Shown here: in pieces, positions 7,270 to 14,276 of the stretch
Numbering within the stretch: the stretch's first letter is position 1
Layout: every line of letters starts with the position of its first letter
Assembly: GCA_023396625.1 (NCBI GenBank)
Contig: JAEWVY010000034.1
Coordinates: forward strand, 1-22,898
Direction of reading: 5' to 3'
Origin: Pseudomonadota bacterium
GTDB taxonomy: Bacteria; Pseudomonadota; Gammaproteobacteria; Burkholderiales; Burkholderiaceae_C
Length of the DNA stretch: 22,898 bases
The notes under the pieces: model-generated
Database searches by the model: none
The model's input: the letters and a program-made list of their open reading frames with translations, nothing else
Told to the model about the DNA's origin: nothing
Position numbers and translations under genes: made by a program

Positions 7270-8067
7270 ATGCCACCGCCCGGCGTCACGGAAGTCGTCG
7301 CGCCAGCGGCCTGGCACACCGTCGACTTCATTTCGGACCTGCATCTGCAGGCAGCGGAGCCGGCCACTTTCGACGCCTGGCGGCACTACATGGCGCAGAC
7401 GCCGGCGGACGCGCTGTTCATCCTGGGCGATCTGTTCGAGGTCTGGGTCGGCGACGATGCCGCCCGCGAACCCGGCTTCGAGCACGCGTGCGCCCGGGTC
7501 CTGGCTGACACGGCCCACCGTTGCGCCGTGTATTTCATGGCCGGCAACCGCGATTTTCTCGTCGGCCACGAGTTCCTTGACACCTGTGGCGTGCACCGTC
7601 TGGGCGACCCTTGCGTCCTGGTCTTTGCACGGCAGCGCTGGCTGCTGTCTCACGGCGACGCCCTGTGCCTCGCGGACACGGCTTATCAGGCCTTTCGCGC
7701 GCAGGTGCGCGGCACGGCGTGGCAGCAGACGTTCCTGGCGCGCCCGTTGCAGGAGCGCAAGACGATCGCCCGGGAACTCCGGCGCCAGAGCGAAGCCCTT
7801 CGCCAGGCTCGCCGGGGTGCCCAGAACGACGCCGATGTGGACGCCGCCGCGGCGGGCCGGTGGCTGTCCGAGTCAGGTGCCACGACGCTGATTCACGGGC
7901 ACACCCACCGGCCAGGCCGGCACGTGCTGTCCGCCGCGGGCCACGACACGCCCGCCCTCGACCGGGTGGTGCTCAGCGATTGGGACGCGGCGGCCCGACC
8001 GGCGCGCGCGCAGGTGCTTCGCGGCGACCGGCAGGGCGCGCTGCGACGCATCGATCTCGCCCGGTGA
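7270..8067 (+). CDS. lpxH: UDP-2,3-diacylglucosamine diphosphatase
   Basis: Hydrolyses UDP-2,3-diacylglucosamine to lipid X plus UMP, the fourth step of lipid A synthesis, at the inner face of the cytoplasmic membrane. The 265 residues are somewhat longer than E. coli LpxH (240). All calcineurin-like metallophosphoesterase motifs are present in order: DLH (Asp23, His25), GDLFE (Asp54), GNRD (93-95), SHGD (His128) and GHTH (210-213, preceded by His209). The LpxH-type GDLFEVWVGDD sequence separates it from generic phosphoesterases. It sits behind two cyclophilin genes, a common Burkholderiales order, and its stop GTGA touches the next gene. Its presence implies a lipid A-bearing Gram-negative envelope. 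Confidence 0.95.
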   Translation: MPPPGVTEVVAPAAWHTVDFISDLHLQAAEPATFDAWRHYMAQTPADALFILGDLFEVWVGDDAAREPGFEHACARVLADTAHRCAVYFMAGNRDFLVGHEFLDTCGVHRLGDPCVLVFARQRWLLSHGDALCLADTAYQAFRAQVRGTAWQQTFLARPLQERKTIARELRRQSEALRQARRGAQNDADVDAAAAGRWLSESGATTLIHGHTHRPGRHVLSAAGHDTPALDRVVLSDWDAAARPARAQVLRGDRQGALRRIDLAR

Positions 8068-8069
8068 CG

Positions 8070-8906
8070 ATGTTCCAGGGGCTGCGCCGCCAGCTTGCGC
8101 GGGCCCTGGCCGTCGCCAGGCCCCAGCGGCACCTGCCAGATGCCTCGTGGAACAGCACGCTGGCGCGCTTTCGCTTCCTGGCCCGGCTCGATGAAGGCAA
8201 CCGTCAGCGGTTGCGCGAATTGGTCACGGTCTTTCTGGACCGGAAGGAATTCCATGGCGCGGGGGGGCTGGATGTCACCGGCGACATGGCCCTCGCCGTC
8301 GCTGCCCAGGCCTGCCTGCCCCTGCTCTGCCTTGCCCGGAACCGGAGCGCGGCCCAAGCCCTGGACTGGTATGACGACTTCGTCGGCATTGTCCTGCATC
8401 CCGGAGAGGTGCTGGCCCAGCGCATGGTGCTGGACGATTCAGGCGTCGTGCACCATTTCCACGAAGCCCTGACGGGCGAGTCAATGGACGGCGGCCCGGT
8501 GATGTTGAGCTGGGCCGACGTGGACGCGGCCGATCTGACCGCCGAATCGGGCTACAACGTGGTGATCCACGAGTTCGCGCACAAGATCGATCAGCACGAT
8601 GGCCAGGCCGACGGCTGCCCTCCCCTGCCCGCTGGCTTCCTGGGTGCCAGCCACCCGGCGGAGGCACGTCGGCGCTGGCGCGAGCGGTTTGGCGCGGAGT
8701 ACGACAAATTCAGCGACCAGGTGACGGCCGCCGCCCGTTTCGGGCCTCTGGTGCCCCGGCCGTGGCTCGACGCCTATGGTGCGGAGTCCTGGGCCGAGTT
8801 TTTCGCCGTGGCTTGCGAAGCCTATTTCGTTAACCCCGAGGCCCTGTCACGCGAACACCCGGATCTCCACACCCTGCTTGACCAGTTGTTCCGCCCGCCC
8901 ACCTGA
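8070..8906 (+). CDS. mtfA: MtfA-like zinc metallopeptidase (M90 family)
   Basis: Related to E. coli MtfA, a cytoplasmic zinc peptidase that interacts with the repressor Mlc and influences the glucose phosphotransferase system. The 278-residue product (265 in E. coli) carries HEFAH at residues 167-171 followed by KIDQ, and the third zinc-ligand glutamate in ESWAEFF (Glu243). The family segments WYDDFVGIVLHPGE and GPVMLSWADV are also visible. The open frame begins far upstream, but that part lies inside lpxH out of frame. I used the ATG at 8070; a GTG six bases earlier overlaps the lpxH stop codon and is an alternative start. Whether an Mlc partner exists in this organism is not shown here. It ends only 16 bases from an oppositely directed gene. 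Confidence 0.9.
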   Translation: MFQGLRRQLARALAVARPQRHLPDASWNSTLARFRFLARLDEGNRQRLRELVTVFLDRKEFHGAGGLDVTGDMALAVAAQACLPLLCLARNRSAAQALDWYDDFVGIVLHPGEVLAQRMVLDDSGVVHHFHEALTGESMDGGPVMLSWADVDAADLTAESGYNVVIHEFAHKIDQHDGQADGCPPLPAGFLGASHPAEARRRWRERFGAEYDKFSDQVTAAARFGPLVPRPWLDAYGAESWAEFFAVACEAYFVNPEALSREHPDLHTLLDQLFRPPT

Positions 8907-8922
8907 CCCGCCGAGCACCGCG

Positions 8923-9567
8923 TCAGAAGTTCGAGGCCACCGCAAAGCGGGCGCCAGCCAGCTTGAGCCCCCACATCAGCTCCACCAGCGCCGGGTTGTT
9001 GAGCAACGGCTCGCCACCAATGATCAGCCAGTACCCGGTTCCATCCACCCAGAACGGCAGGAATGAAACCCTCGGCAGCAGGAACTCCGCATCCGTGTGG
9101 AACGACACGTAGCGGGAAGCGCCGTCCCACCCCCGACGCGCCTGGCGCGCGGCGAAATCGGCGTAATCCGCCGCGGCCGCACTGAGCGCATCCGCCTCGT
9201 CCTGCCCCATACCGGTGTGGCCGAGGCAGAAACCGGCCTCGGACGCCAGCGCCGCCCGCCGCTCACCCGACAGCGAGGCAATGACATGCTGAAGGAAATC
9301 GTCCAACTTGGCATCCGGCCCCTGCAAGGGGCGCTGCAAGGTCTGTATCCAGCCTTCACGAAGCGCCTCTGCGGTCATCCCCGACGAGACCTCGGTCCGA
9401 CCGGCCCAGGTGACGGCGTCAATCGCCCGGTCGCCGGCCAGCAGCGCCTGCAAGGCCAGCGCCGAAGCGTCCGGCGCCTTTTGCGCAAAGGCATGCAGCG
9501 CGCCCGACGGCGTCAGCATGAACCATTCATCAGTTGCGGTGTTGGCCATATCCCTGTCCGTTGTCAT
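8923..9567 (-). CDS. Uncharacterised protein, possibly Roadblock-like; last gene of signalling cluster
   Basis: I do not recognise a named family for this 214-residue soluble protein. There is no signal peptide or membrane segment. Residues about 106-143 (RAALASEAGFCLGHTGMGQD, then an Ala-rich helix ADALSAAAADYADFAARQ) have the strand-turn-strand-helix pattern of Roadblock/LC7 domains, and the C-terminus (YWLIIGGEPLLNNPALVELM) could be the matching strand and helix. That assignment is tentative and comes from pattern reading only. The start may instead be the second Met, six codons in (MANTATDEW), which has GGACAGGG just upstream. It lies 88 bases behind the receiver-like gene, in the same direction, and converges with mtfA. 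Its placement suggests it belongs to the cluster that starts at 12779. Confidence 0.75.
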   Translation of the reverse strand: MTTDRDMANTATDEWFMLTPSGALHAFAQKAPDASALALQALLAGDRAIDAVTWAGRTEVSSGMTAEALREGWIQTLQRPLQGPDAKLDDFLQHVIASLSGERRAALASEAGFCLGHTGMGQDEADALSAAAADYADFAARQARRGWDGASRYVSFHTDAEFLLPRVSFLPFWVDGTGYWLIIGGEPLLNNPALVELMWGLKLAGARFAVASNF

Positions 9568-9655
9568 TGAAGTGAAGAAGAAGTCGACGACGGGACGCAG
9601 TCTGTCATGCCGCCCGCCATCGCCGTCTGCGCAGGATCAAGTCCCCCGCCGGAAA

Positions 9656-10570
9656 TCACCTGGAAGCCACCTCCCCGGAAGGCGGCGTGGCCAAAGCCAT
9701 GCCCTGCACCAGTTCGGCCAGGAACTCCTCGAGCTCACGCACCTGCATGCCCAGTTGCTGCGTCCGGTCCTCGGCCGCCGCGCCATCGATCTCGCGCACA
9801 CTCAGGACCGAGGCCAACGCGTCGCTTTGACAAACCCGCCTGAACACCCCCAAGGGCGTGTTGCTCGAGACCCAGTTGTCCGCGGGATGAAAAATCACCG
9901 CGTTCTGAATCGTCAGGCGCACCTCGAACGGCCGGCCTTGCATCAACAATTCGGCGAGTTGGCGCATGAAGGCTGGCGGATGCGCCGTGGCGGCCACGCG
10001 CGCGCACAGCCCGGCAGGACTGAGGCCTGGCCGCTCGTCCGGCGTCGCCGTCGATGGGCGAGCCATCGCGCCCCCTCCGGGGACAGGCCCCGCAGCAGCG
10101 CGCGGCGTGCCCACCGCCACGCGGACAGGCACCGCCGCCGAGGGTTCCGGCGCACGCGGCGACACGGGAGGGGCACCACGGGCCGGCGCAACCGATCGGG
10201 CCCGCCCCACAGCCGCCGCCTGCTCCAGAGCCAGGCGCATGGCCTCGCTGCCATAGGGCCTGGACAGCCGGACCAGGCCCAGCCGCTGAACAACCGCCTC
10301 GTCCAGCGCGGCCCAAGTCCGGTCATGCGAGGGCAACAGCAGCACCGCAGGCGTGCCGTGGATCGCCTTCAGCAATGCCGCTTCGGTCTCTGGCGAGTGC
10401 TGGCCCAGGCCCAGGGCGGTCATGTCGACCACCAGCACGTCCGCCTCGGGCAGAACCACGTCCCGTCCAGGCGGTGCGCTGCGCCACGACCAGCCGCTCA
10501 TGGAGCGCTTCAGAAAAAAATCGAAAGCGGCCTCCTCGCGAGGCGACAGGCCGCACACCACGAGATTCAT
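9656..10570 (-). CDS. Protein with degenerate receiver-like N-terminus and unknown C-terminal domain
   Basis: The 304-residue protein has three parts. Residues 1-118 look like a response-regulator receiver fold: a strand MNLVVCG, a strand VLVVDMT with Asp49 where the phospho-acceptor would be, a strand PAVLLLPSHD, and LVRLSRPYG, where Arg104-Pro105 replaces the usual Lys-Pro. The acidic pair expected after strand 1 is absent (GLSPREE), so phosphorylation is doubtful. Residues about 120-190 are a Pro/Ala/Arg-rich linker. Residues about 195-304 form a conserved-looking domain (AFMRQLAELLMQGRPFEVRL to the end) that I cannot assign, with a probable amphipathic final helix. Its start overlaps the stop of the preceding gene as ATGA. 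It is probably a protein-interaction module in the Roadblock/PAS cluster. Confidence 0.8.
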   Translation of the reverse strand: MNLVVCGLSPREEAAFDFFLKRSMSGWSWRSAPPGRDVVLPEADVLVVDMTALGLGQHSPETEAALLKAIHGTPAVLLLPSHDRTWAALDEAVVQRLGLVRLSRPYGSEAMRLALEQAAAVGRARSVAPARGAPPVSPRAPEPSAAVPVRVAVGTPRAAAGPVPGGGAMARPSTATPDERPGLSPAGLCARVAATAHPPAFMRQLAELLMQGRPFEVRLTIQNAVIFHPADNWVSSNTPLGVFRRVCQSDALASVLSVREIDGAAAEDRTQQLGMQVRELEEFLAELVQGMALATPPSGEVASR

Positions 10571-11154
10571 GCGACAGCCTGCCCCACCGCCTCGAGCTGC
10601 AAGCTGACAGCCTCCCAGTCCTCGGGCAACACCGCGCCACCACGCAGCAGTTCGCGGCGCGCCAGCATGAAAGCCAGGTTGTCGTGACAGGTTACGCAGT
10701 GATGGAGAAAGGCTTGCTGGGCCGGCAGGTCCGCAGACCGGAACGATGCCACCACCTGTTCGGCCAGGGCGCGGGAATCATCCACGCTGCAGCGCCGCGC
10801 GCGGGTGGAAATATCCGCCGACGGCCGCGCGAGGATGCTCCAGCGCGTGGCCAGCGGTGTAATGCGGGGCAGGCGGGCCTGCGTGACCTGGGCATCGAAC
10901 CAGCGCACCACATGCGCGGCCAGGCGGCTGCGCGCCATCTGCAGCGCAGAGCGTTTCAGAGCCACACCCTCTTCACCGAACGACACGAAGAGATCGGCCA
11001 GCGCTCCCTGCGCCGGTTCGGCGCCGGGGAGTTCCAGCGCGGCGTGCAGACGCCCCAAGTGGGAATCGGCTTCGCCTGGATGGCGCAACAAGCGCCGGGC
11101 GTGCCGCCGCACAGCCAGCCTCGCGAGTTCCTCGGGCGTCGGGTGCTTGCTCAT
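10567..11154 (-). CDS. Uncharacterised helical protein of the signalling cluster
   Basis: The function is unknown. The 195-residue product is Arg/Ala/Leu-rich and predicted almost entirely helical, without signal peptide or transmembrane segment. It begins MSKHPTPEELARLAVRRHAR. Near the C-terminus is HHCVTCHDNLAFMLARR, which contains a CxxCH-like string; because the protein has no export signal and lies in a helix-rich context, I do not take this as a haem c site. It starts 10 bases after the stop of the phosphonate-binding-like gene and ends in an ATGA overlap with the next, so it is clearly co-translated with them. It might be an adaptor between the sensor proteins. Confidence 0.78.
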   Translation of the reverse strand: MSKHPTPEELARLAVRRHARRLLRHPGEADSHLGRLHAALELPGAEPAQGALADLFVSFGEEGVALKRSALQMARSRLAAHVVRWFDAQVTQARLPRITPLATRWSILARPSADISTRARRCSVDDSRALAEQVVASFRSADLPAQQAFLHHCVTCHDNLAFMLARRELLRGGAVLPEDWEAVSLQLEAVGQAVA

Positions 11155-11164
11155 TCCGAATCCG

Positions 11165-11914
11165 TCAGTCCAGCAAGGTATCCATGAGGTCGATCATGAA
11201 TTCGGCCTCTTCCTGCGCCATGGCCTCGAAGCCCGCCGGCAGACCCAGGGCCTCAAGCACATCGGCGTCTCCCACCTGCTTGCCGATGTCCAGCAGGGCC
11301 TGGGCGACGCGCGGCACCTGGTCCGCAATGCGCGGATGCGCCAGCACCACGTGCGAAATGTCCCGTATGGCGCTTTCCACCAGCACGTGCAACTGGCCGC
11401 GGGTGAGGCGGGTCAGCGACGCATAGGCATCGGCCAGGAAAAACGCGGCCTCAGCCTCGCCCTTGATGACCATGCGCGCCGCGGCCTGGTAGCTCTCGAC
11501 CTGTACCCAGCCAATGGCCGCGTCGGTGAGATCGGCCGGCTCCAGCAACCGCAGACCGATGAGTTTGACATCGCGGTTTTCGGTCAACGCGATGCGGCAG
11601 CCCGGCTTCAGGTCCTCGACCCGCGCGATGCCCGACGCCGCGCCGGTCGCGATCACCATTTCATCGTAGCGTTGCGCCGGCCGCGCGAACGGCAGATAGC
11701 CGTGCTTGCGGATCATGTCGGTCGCGTCGAAGGGGTTGGCGTACACCAGGTCGGCCTTGCCTGCGGTGAGCAATTCGGACTGCTCGTGCGCACTCGCCGG
11801 GGTCAACAGATGCAGGCCCAGGCCCGAGCGCCGCTGCAGTGTCGTGTTGAGCATGTGCCAGCCGGCAAAGCGCTCCGGCGCAAAATCCGGGGCGATCAGG
11901 AAATTGAGCGTCAT
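11165..11914 (-). CDS. PhnD-like ligand-binding protein without signal peptide
   Basis: The 249 residues resemble the phosphate/phosphonate-type substrate-binding proteins (PhnD family): an N-terminal strand LNFLIAPDF, the signature GKADLVYANPFDATDMI (about 51-67), DEMVIAT, LKPGCRIALT and a second-lobe VESYQAAARMVIKGEAEAAF. Members normally have a signal peptide and act with an ABC transporter. Here the protein begins with the first strand of the fold, no hydrophobic leader is present, and no permease or ATPase gene is nearby. The start is well fixed: it overlaps the PAS stop as ATGA and has GAGGAGGGG upstream. A longer frame upstream lies inside the PAS gene. A cytoplasmic ligand sensor is a reasonable inference; the ligand is unknown. 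Confidence 0.85.
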   Translation of the reverse strand: MTLNFLIAPDFAPERFAGWHMLNTTLQRRSGLGLHLLTPASAHEQSELLTAGKADLVYANPFDATDMIRKHGYLPFARPAQRYDEMVIATGAASGIARVEDLKPGCRIALTENRDVKLIGLRLLEPADLTDAAIGWVQVESYQAAARMVIKGEAEAAFFLADAYASLTRLTRGQLHVLVESAIRDISHVVLAHPRIADQVPRVAQALLDIGKQVGDADVLEALGLPAGFEAMAQEEAEFMIDLMDTLLD

Positions 11915-12405
11915 GATGCGGCCCCCTCCTCGGCCAGCCACTGTCGGTACACCGGTTCCAGCTCGGCAATGCGCGTGCGCGAGGGCTTGCGCCGGACCGA
12001 GGTGTAGCCGACGGTCTGGCCGTTGCGGACATTGGGCACAGCCGTGGCGTACACCCAGTAGAAAGCGCCATCCTTGCGCAGATTCTTGACATAGCCGTGC
12101 CACTTCTTGCCGGCGATCAAGTCGTCCCACAGCCCCTGGAAGGCAAGCTTCGGCATGTCGGGGTGGCGCAGGATGTGGTGCGGCGCGCCGATCAGTTCCT
12201 CGCGCGTCCAGCCGCTCATTTCCACAAAGGCATCGTTGGCGTGGGTGATGATGCCGGCGAGGTCGGTGCGCGAGACGATCAGCCGCCCCTCGGGAAAAGG
12301 CACCTCGGCCTCGGTCGCATAGACGGTGCGTGAACTGCCGTCGTGGTAGGTCAGTCGGCTTTCCCTGAAAGGCGCCGCGGGAGGAGACATGTCGAGGAGT
12401 CCCAT
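11911..12405 (-). CDS. Free-standing PAS domain protein of the aerotaxis-receptor (Aer) type
   Basis: The 164-residue product is a single PAS domain (about residues 42-145) that closely follows the N-terminus of E. coli Aer, which binds FAD and reports redox state. Shared segments are ITHANDAFVEMSGW (53-66), RHPDMPKLAF (80-89), GLWDDLIAGKKWHGYVKN and the FYWVYA strand. Unlike Aer it has no membrane anchor, HAMP or methyl-accepting signalling domain, so it must act through a partner. The ATG used here has GGGGG upstream; a TTG at 12420 overlapping the Roadblock stop codon is an alternative start. Its stop overlaps the start of the PhnD-like gene. FAD binding is inferred from similarity, not shown. 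Confidence 0.87.
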   Translation of the reverse strand: MGLLDMSPPAAPFRESRLTYHDGSSRTVYATEAEVPFPEGRLIVSRTDLAGIITHANDAFVEMSGWTREELIGAPHHILRHPDMPKLAFQGLWDDLIAGKKWHGYVKNLRKDGAFYWVYATAVPNVRNGQTVGYTSVRRKPSRTRIAELEPVYRQWLAEEGAAS

Positions 12406-12416
12406 GCCAGCCCCCG

Positions 12417-12779
12417 TCAAATCATCTTGGACAGCGTTTCAGCCGCCCGCTTGATGTCCAGGAAAATCAGCCCCAGCTTGGCGTTCGACTTCGCCAGCAC
12501 GGTCAGCACGGCCTCCGGCCCCGCCGAGCTCATGATGACATAGCCGCGCTCTCCCTGGATCAGCACCCGTTCGAGCGAGCCGCGCGCCAGCTCACGCGCG
12601 GTCCGGTCTCCCAGCGACAGCAAGGCGGCCGACATGGCCCCGATCCGGTCCTCGTCCATGCCGTTGGGCAGCGCCGAGGCAATCATCAGGCCGTCCGTCG
12701 AAATGAGGGCCGAGGCCTCGATGTCGGCCGTGGAGCCGTTGAGATCTTCCAGCGATTGCTGGAGCATGTCGGTGCGCAT
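12417..12779 (-). CDS. Roadblock/LC7 domain protein (MglB-like)
   Basis: The 120-residue protein is one complete Roadblock/LC7 domain: helix LQQSLEDLNGS, strands ASALISTDGLMIASAL, helix IGAMSAALLSLGDRTARELA, strands RVLIQGERGYVIMSSAG and VLTVLAKS, then the final LGLIFLDIKRAAETLSKM helix. Such proteins are dimeric scaffolds; MglB in Myxococcus acts as GTPase-activating protein for the Ras-like MglA. No MglA-type GTPase is encoded in this window. The start has a strong Shine-Dalgarno (AGGAGT). It is the first gene of the leftward six-gene run and is followed by the PAS gene with a small gap or a TTGA overlap. An FNR-type site lies 60-73 bases upstream of the start codon. Confidence 0.92.
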   Translation of the reverse strand: MRTDMLQQSLEDLNGSTADIEASALISTDGLMIASALPNGMDEDRIGAMSAALLSLGDRTARELARGSLERVLIQGERGYVIMSSAGPEAVLTVLAKSNAKLGLIFLDIKRAAETLSKMI

Positions 12780-12838
12780 GAATAACTCCTGATCCGCGAA
12801 ACTGCCTTAAATTGGACGAGTTTATGGCGCCCTCAGTT

Positions 12839-12852
12839 TTGACTTGCATCAA
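12839..12852 (-). promoter_or_regulatory. FNR/CRP-type box upstream of the Roadblock gene
   Basis: The minus-strand sequence TTGATGCAAGTCAA matches the FNR half-site pattern TTGAT-N4-ATCAA in nine of ten defined positions. It overlaps the stop codon of the histidine kinase. The -10-like hexamer TCCAAT (12811-12816) lies 22 bases downstream, which is the spacing for a class II FNR site centred at -41.5. This is a pattern match only; a related CRP/FNR regulator (Anr, Dnr) could equally bind. Confidence 0.45.
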
Positions 12853-14276
12853 GTCACGAGGAACTGATTTTCGTCAGACCAGAAAAGCTTCACACAAAGT
12901 CCACCCAGCGTCGGGCTCATCCCGACGTCGATGGTCACCGCATGCAAGCGCGCGATGCGGCGCACGATGGACCAACCCAGTCCGCTCCCCGGTTGGCCCG
13001 TGCCCAGCACTCGATAAAAGCGCTCGCCCAGCCGCCCCAGCGCTTCGGGAGACAGGCCTGGACCGCTGTCCTCCACGGTCAGCACCAGGGCTTGGCCGGG
13101 AGCGGGCCTCGTCAGGCGCACCCGCACCGTGGCGCCGTCCGGGCTGTAGCGCAGCGCGTTGTCCATCAAATTGCGCAGCAGGACTTGTGCAAGAGGTGGC
13201 GGCATGGCGACCCCTGCGGCAACCGGCAGATCGAGCTCGAGCTTCTGCTTGCGCTCGCGAACACGCGGCGCCAGTTCATCGGCCAGCGTGCGGGTCACCG
13301 TGACCTGTTCCGCCGAGGACGCCTCGGCGGCGGGCCCGGCACCCAGGCCTGCGGCGGCCAGATGTTCTTCCCCCTCGCCAGATTCCAGCCTCGCGAGCTG
13401 CAGCAACTGGTCCACCAGGCGGGCCGCGCGGTCACACCCCTGGATGGTGGCAGTCAGCGCGGCCGCTCGGCCCGCCTCGTCGTTCGCGCCCTGCGCCACC
13501 TGCGCCTGCATGCGGATGGCGGCAATGGGCGTGCGCAGCTCGTGGGCTGCGTCCGCCGTGAAACGGCGCTCGGACGCCAGAAGGTCCGTCATGCGGTCGA
13601 ACAGGGCGTTGAGGGCATGCACCAGGGGCGCGACCTCGCGCGGTACTTCGTTTGGCGGGAGTGGCTCCAGCGAATGCGGCTGCCGCGCCGCCACGGCAGC
13701 GCCGAGCTCGCGCAGCGGTCGCATGGCCCCTCGCACGGCCCACCACACACCCAGGGCCAACAGCGGCAGGGCCAGCGCCATCGGCCAGACAGCGCCACGC
13801 AGGCTGGACAACACGATGTGGCCGCGAGCCGATTCGAGCTCCCCCACATGGATCGTCACGTCGGATTCCCGGCCCTGCGTGCTGAGCACCCGCCAGACCT
13901 GACCCTGCACCTGTTGCGTGCTGAGTCCCACGACACCCGGGGGCGCCAGGGGATTCGAGGGCGCGTCGACCGAGCGCACCACCAGCCTGCCTTCATGCCA
14001 GACCTGGACAGCCACCTTGGTCTGATACTCATGCAGCCGGGGCGTGGCGGCAAAGTCTCCGCCACGGAGTTCGTCCAGATTCAGGCTGGCCAGCAAGGCG
14101 GCGGTCTGCGCCAGATGACCATCGAGCAATTCGTCGATCTCGTCCCTCGCATGAAGGCCCGTGAAGGCCACGGCCACAACCCAGACGATCCCTAGCATGC
14201 CCAGCACGGTGGCCAGCAGCCGCGTCTGCAGCGATTTCGCGCGGCCCACAGGGGCGGCCGGATCATTCGCCGTCAT
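12849..14276 (-). CDS. Sensor histidine kinase (QseC/TctE-like)
   Basis: An inner-membrane sensor kinase of 475 residues. Transmembrane segments lie at about 19-41 and 163-182, enclosing a periplasmic domain of about 120 residues. The cytoplasmic part has a HAMP-like linker, the HisKA H-box FTADAAHELRTP with phospho-acceptor His245, and the HATPase_c domain with LRNLMDNALRYSPDG (N-box), EDSGPGLS (G1) and GSGLGWSIVRR (G2). The start ATG overlaps the response-regulator stop as ATGA; upstream codons in the frame lie inside that gene. The signal sensed is not evident. The QseC/TctE comparison is based on architecture and pairing only. Confidence 0.92.
   Translation of the reverse strand: MTANDPAAPVGRAKSLQTRLLATVLGMLGIVWVVAVAFTGLHARDEIDELLDGHLAQTAALLASLNLDELRGGDFAATPRLHEYQTKVAVQVWHEGRLVVRSVDAPSNPLAPPGVVGLSTQQVQGQVWRVLSTQGRESDVTIHVGELESARGHIVLSSLRGAVWPMALALPLLALGVWWAVRGAMRPLRELGAAVAARQPHSLEPLPPNEVPREVAPLVHALNALFDRMTDLLASERRFTADAAHELRTPIAAIRMQAQVAQGANDEAGRAAALTATIQGCDRAARLVDQLLQLARLESGEGEEHLAAAGLGAGPAAEASSAEQVTVTRTLADELAPRVRERKQKLELDLPVAAGVAMPPPLAQVLLRNLMDNALRYSPDGATVRVRLTRPAPGQALVLTVEDSGPGLSPEALGRLGERFYRVLGTGQPGSGLGWSIVRRIARLHAVTIDVGMSPTLGGLCVKLFWSDENQFLVT

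Noticed and set aside
6718..7653. A 311-residue minus-strand frame across ppiB and lpxH
   Set aside because: It crosses two firmly identified genes on the other strand and shows no domain.
10567..11154. CVTCH in the helical cluster protein as a haem c attachment site
   Set aside because: The protein has no signal peptide, while haem c is attached in the periplasm, and nothing else in the protein resembles a cytochrome.
9308..12007. Three long plus-strand frames (about 380 to 460 residues) across the six-gene cluster
   Set aside because: They overlap one another and lie opposite genes with recognisable domains, Shine-Dalgarno sequences and ATGA junctions. Their composition (Arg, Pro, Ser, Ala) is that of antisense frames.
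12942..14195. A 417-residue plus-strand frame opposite the histidine kinase
   Set aside because: The kinase on the minus strand has all H, N and G boxes; the plus-strand product has no family features and is unusually rich in Gln, Arg and His.
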